Made by a program: the position numbers and the translations under genes | Notes under the pieces: model-generated | The model's database searches: none | What the model was told of the DNA's origin: nothing | Seen by the model: the letters and a program-made list of their open reading frames with translations, nothing else | Assembly (NCBI GenBank): GCA_947476465.1 | Contig: CANJQN010000016.1 | Span: 1 to 64,000, forward strand | Direction of reading: 5' to 3' | Source of the DNA: Comamonadaceae bacterium | Lineage (GTDB): Bacteria; Pseudomonadota; Gammaproteobacteria; Burkholderiales; Burkholderiaceae_C | DNA length: 64,000 bases | Shown: piece by piece, positions 1 to 8,792 of the stretch | Layout: every line of letters begins with the position of its first letter | Position numbering within the stretch: the first letter of the stretch is position 1

Positions 1-239
1 TGCAGCTTGCCCGCCACTTGTCCAACTCGGCCGGGTACACCCCGTGCTCGCGGCACCAGGCACTCTTGCCGGCCTCGTTCAGGGCCGCCGTGGTGATCAC
101 GGCCTCAAGCCGGGCGCCCGCAGTCCAGGGTTGCCGCTCCAACACCGACTTCCCGCGCCACCACCTCCAGCGCCGCGCTCTCCGGCGGCAGCAACCGCGC
201 CACCGCCTGGTTCTTGAATGATTGTCCGTATCGAGCCAC
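1..239 (-). pseudogene. IS3-type transposase OrfA relic (internal deletion, truncated by window edge)
   Basis: Reading the minus strand from a GTG at 239 gives VARYGQSFKNQAVARLLPPE, then a helix-turn-helix-like stretch VVAREVGVGAATL, which is the N-terminus of an OrfA (HTH_Tnp type) transposase. At about 127-130 the frame breaks: the original frame ends in DCGRPA-stop, while a second frame continues WTAGARLEAVITTAALNEAG and CREHGVYPAELDKWRAS, the expected downstream part of the same protein. Roughly 15-20 residues that normally link the two parts are missing, so this is an internal deletion with frameshift and the gene is dead. It continues beyond position 1. Family recall, not a search, underlies the assignment. 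Confidence 0.7.
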
Positions 240-310
240 TGTCGTCCTTCATCGCCGCCCCCGGGTTCTTGGTTCTATGGAGGCGACAACTATTCTGACG
301 CGGGGGGAAT

Positions 311-336
311 CTCAGGGTAGAACCGCTTCCCGCGCC
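311..336. repeat. 26-bp direct repeat, left copy
   Basis: A perfect 26-bp copy of positions 2468-2493. On the minus strand it encodes WRGKRFYPE, the same residues as in the recombinase-like fragment at 2417-2650. Sequence on either side of the two copies differs, so they bracket the intervening two-gene insert like attachment sites or a duplicated target. Confidence 0.9.
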
Positions 337-358
337 CTGATCTAGGTTATATCTATCA

Positions 359-1168
359 TTAGTCTTTGAGTCTAAGATGTCTTATGACGCCTATCGCCCG
401 GCGAAATCCATCCCGTAACATTTCAAAATCTTTTGTATTTATTTTCTTTTCTGAAATATTTTCTAATATGCTAATTTCTTTGTTGAAGTCTAGCGTCGAA
501 GTATGAATGACGCTCTTGAGTGTGCTGACATCTGTCTCTAGTTGTGATATTTTCTCGTGAAGAGATTTGCATTCGGCATCATGCAGTTTTTGCATTAGTT
601 GAAGCTTTTCTTTCTCTAGTTCGAGTTCGTCTAAATTTTTCCTTAGCTGGGCATTTAAATTTTCAACTTTAGATTTTTGTTCGCCTGATATTGTCGCTAA
701 GTGCTTTTCTATGGTTGAACTGCTTATGTCACTTGATAATCCCCGCTCTTTTATTATTATTTTAGTGATAGAACTGGGGATGCCGAGGTGTCGAAGTGAT
801 TTTTCAAGTTGATCAATGTATGAAATCTGAATTGCAATGTCAGCATCCTCGATTGAGCAGGTAAATATTTCCGAAGCTGAACCTCCAGTCAGTTTTGGAT
901 CTAGCCAAAACCTCTCAAGCTTTAAATGTGCGCCGCGTTCGGTCATCCTTGCCAGCCAGACTGGCATAGGATACTCTTTGTGCACAATCCATTCGCCGTC
1001 GGTGTAGTTTGTTGCTCTAGATTCCGCTGTTCTGGAGGTGTATCCGATTTTTATTATTGAGGAATTGATTCTGCGCTTCAAAAGATAAACTAATCCGAAT
1101 CCAGAATCTTCTGCGTTTAAGTGGGCTTCATCGATTATGGCGACCTGGTTTTCCATGAGCTTTGGCAA
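359..1168 (-). CDS. GIY-YIG/T5orf172-like nuclease or DNA-binding protein with C-terminal coiled coil
   Basis: 269 residues. Residues about 24-120 fit the GIY-YIG-derived T5orf172/MUG113 fold: GLVYLL (25-30), then IIKIGYTSR (38-46) and a downstream TERGAH (77-81) and ASEIFTC segment. Residues about 150-245 are a long heptad-rich coiled coil full of E, K, L and Q, followed by a short basic tail. It is the second gene of a minus-strand pair, 51 bases after the DUF3883-like gene, so co-transcription is likely. Codon use is strikingly AT-rich, unlike the neighbours. The domain suggests DNA binding or cleavage; the coiled coil suggests oligomerisation or a partner contact. Role in phage defence is inferred from the partner gene and the islet setting only. 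Confidence 0.6.
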   Translation of the reverse strand: MPKLMENQVAIIDEAHLNAEDSGFGLVYLLKRRINSSIIKIGYTSRTAESRATNYTDGEWIVHKEYPMPVWLARMTERGAHLKLERFWLDPKLTGGSASEIFTCSIEDADIAIQISYIDQLEKSLRHLGIPSSITKIIIKERGLSSDISSSTIEKHLATISGEQKSKVENLNAQLRKNLDELELEKEKLQLMQKLHDAECKSLHEKISQLETDVSTLKSVIHTSTLDFNKEISILENISEKKINTKDFEMLRDGFRRAIGVIRHLRLKD

Positions 1169-1219
1169 TTTAAGGTTCGTGAGTTTGATTTTTGTGACGT
1201 ATTTGGATTATTGTATAAA

Positions 1220-2341
1220 TTAAATATTAGATCCAAGGGTAATGCTATTATTTTTTGGTTGACTTCGCGAAATTTGAAACGCTATTGCATCACTGTTCCA
1301 TGAATCAATATCCCATCCAATAAGCGCCTCTACTACTCCCCCTTCGCCTATTGGTTGCCCTGACTTTTGTCTAAGCTGAATCTTCGATACTATCAAAAGC
1401 GCGGTTGAGCCCTTTTCGTTACGGTGCAGCACAACTTCGTTCTTCGTCATTAGGACCGAGTCGCATAGGTCGCTTGTCGTGCCTTTAACCTCTACTTTAT
1501 ATTGGGTGCCATCTTTCTGAGCGAGCAAATCGAATGACTCCGTCGCAGAGGTGTCCAGGCATTGGTAACCTGCAGCACAAAGGTGCTCCAGTGCAAGAGC
1601 CATAGCGCGTTGCTCGACCGCCCGGCGTTCTGGAGCACTCAGCCCAAACCCTTGTCGTCTCGCGGATTTCCTCAAGGGCTTTGCAATTGAGATAACTTCG
1701 TCTGCATCTTGGTCACCTTGTGATACATCACGGCGATCGAGCTGCGCCAGATATATTTCGCTCAAACGCTCGGCGGCAGCAAAAAGTAGCTTATCAAGGT
1801 CGGCGAACTTCAGCTCATTAGTGCTCAAGCGATGGGCGATGGCAGTAGCCTTTTCAAAGGTCTTTGGGAGTGGGGCTTTAGCCCCAAGGGAGATCTGGTC
1901 TTGAAACGGGGACAGTGTTTTCCAGCGCTGCTCAATCACTGTACGCGCCCAAGACGTGCGCCGCTGCAGTTCTTCGTTGGACACTGGGCGTAAGTCTCCA
2001 GCACTCCACACTGTGCTGCCGCAACCTAACGTGATAAAAACCGCAGCGCCATCAGCTGCAAAGTGAATGACAAGATAAAAACCTTCTCGTGGGTTCGGCG
2101 ACATGGCTGCCGAGAAGAGTCTTACCCATGGAGCTTCCGTCTTTCGACCGATACCGTCAGATCCTTCTACGGCAAGATCATCAAAGACCGTATCAAACGC
2201 CGACTGAAGATTAGGCAGACGGTCTCGCAACTTTTGAGTAAGGACTGTTCGGATCAGATGTCCTCGTTCCTGCATCTCCGGCGTGTTTGATGAGGAGTAG
2301 TGGTGCTGCAGTTCGCACACTCGCTGGAGGGCTTGTTTCAT
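1220..2341 (-). CDS. MrcB_N-like / DUF3883-like (PD-(D/E)xK-type) nuclease protein
   Basis: 373 residues. The N-terminal half (about 1-150, including PWVRLFSAAMSP, GFYLVIHF and VFITLGCG) resembles the DNA-recognition region of McrB-like/MrcB_N proteins (DUF3578). Residues about 235-325 match DUF3883: APERRAVEQRAMALALEHL, AAGYQCLDTS, then FDLLAQ with Asp271 and YKVEVKGT with Glu284 and Lys286, a plausible D...ExK nuclease core. Such fusions occur in restriction-like systems. It is the first gene of the pair with the GIY-YIG-like gene, and both lie between 26-bp direct repeats. No methyltransferase or AAA+ McrB motor is nearby, so it is not a classical type I or McrBC locus. Nuclease activity and target are inference. 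Confidence 0.6.
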   Translation of the reverse strand: MKQALQRVCELQHHYSSSNTPEMQERGHLIRTVLTQKLRDRLPNLQSAFDTVFDDLAVEGSDGIGRKTEAPWVRLFSAAMSPNPREGFYLVIHFAADGAAVFITLGCGSTVWSAGDLRPVSNEELQRRTSWARTVIEQRWKTLSPFQDQISLGAKAPLPKTFEKATAIAHRLSTNELKFADLDKLLFAAAERLSEIYLAQLDRRDVSQGDQDADEVISIAKPLRKSARRQGFGLSAPERRAVEQRAMALALEHLCAAGYQCLDTSATESFDLLAQKDGTQYKVEVKGTTSDLCDSVLMTKNEVVLHRNEKGSTALLIVSKIQLRQKSGQPIGEGGVVEALIGWDIDSWNSDAIAFQISRSQPKNNSITLGSNI

Positions 2342-2416
2342 CTGTGGATGGAGGTCTATGTGGCAATTTGTTCTGATTGTGCGCTCGGCGCATATGTTTC
2401 GACTATTACCAAGTAA

Positions 2417-2650
2417 TCAGACTAAAACAGCTCGCATCTTTGCCTTCCTTATTACCCCGAAGACAAGCTCAGGGTAGAACCGCTTCCCGCGCCACGACGT
2501 CACTCCTCGTTCGTTCAGGTGATCCGCGATCTGGCGGCTGTTCAGACCATCCTGATGCAGTCGCAGGATGCGGTCTATGAGGGCTTGATGTTCAGGGTCA
2601 AGATGGACCAAGGACAGCGACTTGGTCTTGATTGAAATTCGGAATATCAA
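2417..2650 (-). pseudogene. Recombinase-domain-like fragment
   Basis: The reading frame gives about 77 residues including LHQDGLNSRQIADHLNERG and WRGKRFYPE, then LVFGVIRK. This pattern (helix, then GxxxxRGKxWxxxxVxxIL) is typical of the DNA-binding end of serine-recombinase 'Recombinase' domains and related short proteins. No ATG is available, only TTG at 2650, and the protein is far too short for a working recombinase, so I treat it as a remnant. The right 26-bp repeat lies inside it. It sits directly downstream of glmS on the same strand. Confidence 0.4.
2468..2493. repeat. 26-bp direct repeat, right copy
   Basis: A perfect match to 311-336. It lies within the recombinase-like fragment and marks the right boundary of the two-gene insert. 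Confidence 0.9.
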
Positions 2651-2656
2651 GAGGTA

Positions 2657-2679
2657 CTGAGCCCTTGCCTGGAGCTCAG
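2657..2679 (-). terminator. Possible glmS terminator hairpin
   Basis: CTGAGC at 2657-2662 pairs with GCTCAG at 2674-2679 across an 11-base loop, 18 bases after the glmS stop. There is no clear T-run, so termination is only a possibility. Confidence 0.3.
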
Positions 2680-2696
2680 AAAAGGTAAAAGCGAGA

Positions 2697-4571
<1,875 letters not shown>

Positions 4572-4617
4572 GGCGAAACTCCAAACAAGACACTGGTCGC
4601 GACTGTAGGCCTGGCCT

Positions 4618-4650
4618 CATGAAATAAGTATTCAAAACATACTTATTCAT
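4618..4650. promoter_or_regulatory. Inverted repeat in the glmS/lrp intergenic region
   Basis: AATAAGTAT (4623-4631) and ATACTTATT (4639-4647) form perfect 9-bp arms around a 7-base spacer, extended with one slip by CATG at each end. It lies in an unusually AT-rich divergent intergenic region between glmS and an Lrp/AsnC-type gene, as expected for an operator. Which protein binds is unknown; autoregulation by the adjacent regulator is the simplest guess. Confidence 0.5.
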
Positions 4651-4707
4651 GACCAATTATTCCGCCATTTACCTAATTTGTAACTTAATTTCATTTATGA
4701 TCAATTC

Positions 4708-5193
4708 ATGGAATTATTAGACGACGTCGACCTGGCTTTGCTGGACCATCTCCAACGCGACGCCTCGCTGAGCAACCTCGATCTGGCCACCCGCGTCCAC
4801 GTCTCGCCGCCCACCTGCCTGCGCCGCGTCAAGCGCCTGCGCGAGGCGGGGTTCATCGAAAAACAGGTGGCCATCCTCGATGCGGACCGCCTGGCCCAGG
4901 TGCTGGGGCATGGGCTGCAGGCCATCGTCGAAGTGACGCTGGACCGCCAGGGCGCCGAGGCGCTGGAAGCTTTCGAGCAGCGGGTGATCGCCGACGACGC
5001 GGTGCAGCAGTGCTACCGCGTCTCCCCCGGGCCCGACTTCGTGCTGCAGGTGTGCACCGCCGACATGCCCGGCTACCTGGCGCTGCAACAGCGCCTGCTC
5101 ACGGCCGACGCCAATGTGCGCAACGTCAAGGCCTTCTTCTCGGTCAAGCGGGCTAAGTTTCGGCCGGGCGTGCCGCTCAGTGTGACGCTCTAG
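4708..5193 (+). CDS. Lrp/AsnC family transcriptional regulator
   Basis: 161 residues, the family norm. An N-terminal winged HTH (about 8-60: ALLDHLQRDASLSNLDLA, then VSPPTCLRRVKRLREAGFI) is followed by a RAM/ligand-binding domain (about 70-150: IVEVTL, then CYRVSPGPDFVLQV). These proteins sense amino acids and act as octamers. Divergently transcribed from glmS across an AT-rich region with a 9-bp inverted repeat; the target genes are not shown by the sequence. The product of this gene resembles the Lrp-like branch with the PPTCLRRV recognition helix rather than AsnC itself. Confidence 0.92.
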   Translation: MELLDDVDLALLDHLQRDASLSNLDLATRVHVSPPTCLRRVKRLREAGFIEKQVAILDADRLAQVLGHGLQAIVEVTLDRQGAEALEAFEQRVIADDAVQQCYRVSPGPDFVLQVCTADMPGYLALQQRLLTADANVRNVKAFFSVKRAKFRPGVPLSVTL

Positions 5194-5203
5194 GACTCCT
5201 CAT

Positions 5204-5263
5204 TTGCAAGTCATGACTGGCAAACCCGCATTTTTCAGCCCGTATTGCAAGCCATGACTGGCA
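5204..5263. repeat. Pair of 19-bp direct repeats
   Basis: TTGCAAGTCATGACTGGCA at 5204-5222 recurs at 5245-5263 with one T-to-C change; start-to-start spacing is 41 bases, about four helical turns. The pair sits between the 3' ends of the Lrp-type gene and glmU. Confidence 0.75.
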
Positions 5264-5317
5264 TCTTTCGTCTGCCCGACGAATTCGTAAGCCAGCTACG
5301 CAACCGACACAGGGCGC

Positions 5318-6718
5318 CTATCCGCCCTTCTTGGCCGGCCGCTTCCACTGCGGCACGTTCACCTGCTTGCCCCGTGCCACGGCCAGCGCGCCGGGCGGCG
5401 TGTCCTTGGTGATGGTGGAGCCGCCGCCAAGGGTGCTGCCCGCGCCCAGCGTGAGCGGGGCCACCAGCACGCAGTTGCTGCCCACGTGCACGTCGTCGCC
5501 GATCACGGTGCGGTGCTTGTTGGCCCCGTCGTAGTTGGCAGTGATGGACCCGGCGCCGTAGTTGACGCGCTCGCCCACGTCGGCATCGCCCAGGTAGGCC
5601 AGGTGGTTGGCCTTGGCGCCGCGGCCCAGCACCGAGTTCTTGACCTCGACGAAGTTGCCGATGTGCACCTGCGGTCCCAGCCGCGTGCCTGGCCGCAGCC
5701 GGGCGAAGGGGCCGATCAGCGCGCCCTCGCCCACCTCCACGCCCAGCTTCTCGCCGTCGATGTGGGTAAACGGGTGGATGACGGCGCCCGCACCGATGCG
5801 GGCGTTGGCGATCACGCAGTTGGCACCGATGCGCACGCCCTCGCCCAGCGCCACGGCGCCTTCGAACACGCAGTTGACGTCGATCTCGACGTCTTGCGCG
5901 CATTCGAGGCTGCCGCGCACATCGAAGCGCGCGGGGTCGGCCAGCCGCACACCCTGCTCCATCAACGCGCGGGCTTGCCGCAGCTGGAAGGCGCGTTCCA
6001 GTTCGGCCAGTTGCACCGGGCTGTTGACGCCATCGACCTGCACCCGGTCGGGGCAGGCCAGAGCGCGGACGGCGCGGCCGTCCTGCACGGCCAGCTTGAC
6101 GACGTCGGTGAGGTAGTACTCGCGCTGCACGTTGTCGTTGGTGAGGCGGCCCAGCCAGTCGCGCAGCAGGTGGTTGGGCGCCGCCATGAAGCCGGTGTAG
6201 ACCTCGCGAATGGCGCGCTGGGCCTCGCTGGCGTCCTTGTGTTCGACGATGGCGCGCACCGCTTCGTCTTCGCGCACCACCCGGCCGTAGCCGGTGGGGT
6301 CGGGCATGTCGACCGTGAGCAGCGCCAGGCGCTCGCCCCCACAGGCCGCGACCAAGGCACGCAGGGTGTCGGCCTCGATCAGAGGCACGTCGCCATTGAG
6401 CACCAGGCAGATGCCGTCGTCCGGCAGCAGGGGCAGCGCCTGCTGCACGGCATGGCCGGTGCCCAGCTGCGGCTCTTGCAGCACGGTGTCGCAGCCCGCC
6501 AGGCCGCTGCGCGCCGCGATAGCCTGAGCGGCCGAGCGCACCTGGGCCGCGCCATGGCCGGTGACCACGATCACCCGCCGCGGCGCCAGGCCCGCGGCGG
6601 CTACCATCACATGGTCGAGCAGCGCGCGGCCACCCAATTGGTGTAACACTTTGGGCAAGCCGCTTTTCATGCGGGTGCCTTTTCCAGCAGCCATCACCAC
6701 CACATCCAGGGCCGGCAT
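5318..6718 (-). CDS. glmU: Bifunctional GlmU: GlcN-1-P acetyltransferase / GlcNAc-1-P uridyltransferase
   Basis: 466 residues from ATG 6718; a longer open frame upstream is ignored because MPALDVVVMAAGKGTRM is the family N-terminus. It performs the last two steps to UDP-GlcNAc. The N-terminal pyrophosphorylase has AAGKGTRMKS and PKVLHQLGG; the C-terminal part is a left-handed beta-helix of hexapeptide repeats (GEGALIGPFARLRPGT, VHIGNFVEVKNS, GDADVGERVNYGAG, then NYDG). It is the functional partner of glmS 700 bases away on the same strand. Its start codon is only 19 bases from that of the divergent lipoprotein gene, so promoters must overlap coding sequence. Confidence 0.97.
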   Translation of the reverse strand: MPALDVVVMAAGKGTRMKSGLPKVLHQLGGRALLDHVMVAAAGLAPRRVIVVTGHGAAQVRSAAQAIAARSGLAGCDTVLQEPQLGTGHAVQQALPLLPDDGICLVLNGDVPLIEADTLRALVAACGGERLALLTVDMPDPTGYGRVVREDEAVRAIVEHKDASEAQRAIREVYTGFMAAPNHLLRDWLGRLTNDNVQREYYLTDVVKLAVQDGRAVRALACPDRVQVDGVNSPVQLAELERAFQLRQARALMEQGVRLADPARFDVRGSLECAQDVEIDVNCVFEGAVALGEGVRIGANCVIANARIGAGAVIHPFTHIDGEKLGVEVGEGALIGPFARLRPGTRLGPQVHIGNFVEVKNSVLGRGAKANHLAYLGDADVGERVNYGAGSITANYDGANKHRTVIGDDVHVGSNCVLVAPLTLGAGSTLGGGSTITKDTPPGALAVARGKQVNVPQWKRPAKKGG

Positions 6719-6737
6719 CTCGTTTTCTTTCTCGTTC

Positions 6738-7607
6738 ATGATCATCTTGACCAAACTGAGCCGGATTATCGGCGTGCTGGCTGCCTGCATGGTGCTGGCC
6801 GGCTGCAGCGCGATCAAGCTGGGTTACAGCAACCTGCCGCAGCTGAGCTACTGGTGGCTGGACGCCTACCTGGAGTTCACCGAAGACCAGTCGCCGCGCG
6901 TGCGCGATGCCCTGGCCCAGCTGCACCTGTGGCACCGCCAGCAAGAGCTGCCGCGCTTTGCGCAGCTGCTGACCCAGGCCGAGCGCCTGGCCGGGGGCGA
7001 CATCGCGCCGCAGCAGGCCTGCGGCCTGTACGACGGCCTGCGGCAGCGGCTGGCGGCGGCCCGGGCGCAGGCCGAACCGCCGATGGTCGCCGTCGCGCTC
7101 ACGCTCACCCCACAGCAGCTGCGGCATGTCGCCCAACGCAGCGAGCGCAACAACGCCGAGTTCCGGCGTGACTGGCTTGCGCTGTCACCCGAGGCGCTGC
7201 GTGACAAGCGCTTCAAGCAATTGGCGGACCGCGCCGAGATGGTCTATGGCACGCTGGAAGTGCCCCAGCGCGAAGCCCTGCGCCAGGCAGTCGCGCAGTC
7301 CGTGTTCGACCCCCGGGGGATGCTGGCCGAGCGCCAGCGCAGCCAGGCGGACCTGCAGCGCACCTTGAGCGCCATGCAGGCACCCGGGCTCCCCGCGGCC
7401 GAGGCGACGCGGCTGATGCAGGGCTTTCTCGATCGCCTTCAACTCTCGCCCGACGCGGCGTGGAACCGCCACCAGCAGGCCCTGCTGCAGGAAGGCTGCG
7501 CGATGGCGGCCGCGGTGCACAACGCCGCCACCCCGGCCCAGCGCAGCAACACGGTCCGGCGCATGCGGGCCTACCAGCGCGACATCGCTGACCTCGCCGC
7601 GCCGTGA
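6738..7607 (+). CDS. DUF6279-type lipoprotein
   Basis: 289 residues from ATG 6738. The N-terminus IIGVLAACMVLAGCSA is a signal peptide with lipobox LAGC. The mature part begins GYSNLPQLSYWWLDAYLEFTEDQ, the signature of a helical lipoprotein family (DUF6279) common in gammaproteobacteria and betaproteobacteria. The rest is Arg/Gln/Ala-rich helix. Function is unknown. It is divergent from glmU with only 19 bases between start codons, and its TGA overlaps a GTG that could start the following MFS gene, which suggests co-transcription with that transporter. Confidence 0.75.
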   Translation: MIILTKLSRIIGVLAACMVLAGCSAIKLGYSNLPQLSYWWLDAYLEFTEDQSPRVRDALAQLHLWHRQQELPRFAQLLTQAERLAGGDIAPQQACGLYDGLRQRLAAARAQAEPPMVAVALTLTPQQLRHVAQRSERNNAEFRRDWLALSPEALRDKRFKQLADRAEMVYGTLEVPQREALRQAVAQSVFDPRGMLAERQRSQADLQRTLSAMQAPGLPAAEATRLMQGFLDRLQLSPDAAWNRHQQALLQEGCAMAAAVHNAATPAQRSNTVRRMRAYQRDIADLAAP

Positions 7608-7627
7608 CAGGTCACGCTGCGTCCGGG

Positions 7628-8755
7628 ATGCGCGTTGTGTGGCGCCTGGCGGCTGCCACCACACTGATGGTGCTGGCCTTCGGCATGACGGCGCCGCTGC
7701 TGGCCGTGCTGATCCAGCGCGCCGGCCACGGGCCCACCACCGTGGGCGCCTTCGCGATGGTGCCCTTTCTGATGATCGGGCTGATGATTCCGCTGATGCC
7801 GCGACTGCTGGCGCGCTGGGGCGTGCTGCGCGTGTACCGCAGCGGCAGTGCACTTCAGGCGGTGGCCAGCCTGGGCTACCTGGCCGGCGACGGCCTGGTC
7901 GCGTGGACCCTGGCCTCGGCCGTGGGCGGCCTGGGCGTGGCTGGCGTCTGGAACGCCACCGAGGCCCTGCTCGCGCGCGAGGCCCCGCCAGAACAGCGTG
8001 GCCGCGTGATGGGCCTGTACCAGACGGCCCTGGGTGCGGCCTTCGCGGTCGGCCCGTTTCTGCCAGGCTTGCTCGCACTGGGCCCGCGGCCGTTGCTGGC
8101 GATCGCGGCGGCGCTGGTGCTCTTGTGTTCGCTGATCGCCTTTCAGCTGCCCGACCACAGCCTGCGCGAGCCGCCCTACGGCCATACCGGCACCTGGCAG
8201 GCGCTGCGCGCCGTGCCCGCGCTGGCCGCGCTGGCGTTCATCGGCGGCGCCTTCGAAGCGGGCCTCACGTCGGTCAGCACCGCCTATGCGGCGGCGACCG
8301 GGCTGGGGTTGGGCGCGGCCGCCAGCGTGGCGGGCGCGATCGGCATGGGCAGCTTCCTGTGCCAGTACCCCGCCGGCCTGGCCGCCGACCGCGTCCGCCC
8401 GCAAGCGCTGTTTTCCACCGCGGCAGTGCTGCTGCTGGCGGCCAGCCTGGCCTTCGCTGCGGCCGACCGGCTGCCCTGGCTGCTCTGGGCCGCCGGCGCG
8501 GTGTGGGGCGGCGTAGGCGGTGCGCTCTACACGCTGACCATGGTGCAGGTGGCGCATGCCTTCCAGGGCCGCGCCACCGCCGGCGGCGCGGCCGCCATGA
8601 TCACCGGCTACACCGCTGGCGGCGCCGCGGGCTCGGTGCTCAGCGGCGCCGCGCTGCAATGGCACGGAGCGATGGGCTTGTCGCTGGTGCTCAGCGCACT
8701 GGCCGTCGCAGCGCTGATCGCGGCGCGCCAGCCAGTGCCGCAGCCGCCGCCGTGA
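7628..8755 (+). CDS. MFS family transporter
   Basis: 375 residues from ATG 7628; a GTG at 7604 overlapping the previous stop is an alternative start. About 10-12 hydrophobic segments are visible (for example TLMVLAFGMTAPLLAVLIQ, AMVPFLMIGLMIPLMP, ALVLLCSLIAF). The first loop (GVLRVYRSGS) and the later loop GLAADRVRPQALF are the symmetric cytoplasmic loops of MFS proteins. Substrate is not evident; YcaD-like or drug/amino-acid exporters are both possible. Its 3' neighbour is a decayed LysR-type gene. Confidence 0.8.
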   Translation: MRVVWRLAAATTLMVLAFGMTAPLLAVLIQRAGHGPTTVGAFAMVPFLMIGLMIPLMPRLLARWGVLRVYRSGSALQAVASLGYLAGDGLVAWTLASAVGGLGVAGVWNATEALLAREAPPEQRGRVMGLYQTALGAAFAVGPFLPGLLALGPRPLLAIAAALVLLCSLIAFQLPDHSLREPPYGHTGTWQALRAVPALAALAFIGGAFEAGLTSVSTAYAAATGLGLGAAASVAGAIGMGSFLCQYPAGLAADRVRPQALFSTAAVLLLAASLAFAAADRLPWLLWAAGAVWGGVGGALYTLTMVQVAHAFQGRATAGGAAAMITGYTAGGAAGSVLSGAALQWHGAMGLSLVLSALAVAALIAARQPVPQPPP

Positions 8756-8792
8756 GCGCCGCCAGCAGGCGCAGCGTGGCCCCGCCGGCCAG

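Larger units (their letters stand above)
311..2493. mobile_element. Candidate two-gene islet bounded by direct repeats
   Basis: The perfect 26-bp repeats at 311-336 and 2468-2493 bracket about 2.1 kb holding two minus-strand genes. The left half (about 340-1300) is visibly AT-rich compared with every other gene in the window, which supports horizontal origin. There is no integrase or transposase between the repeats, so if this is mobile it was moved in trans or has lost its machinery. The islet lies just downstream of glmS, a region used by Tn7-like and other elements, but the distance and the repeats do not look like a Tn7 insertion. The boundary call is inference; the repeats and base composition are seen directly. 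Confidence 0.55.

Noticed and set aside
5235..7136. 633-codon minus frame across glmU
   Set aside because: Another frame of glmU on the same strand; Arg/Pro/Gly-rich with no recognisable domain.
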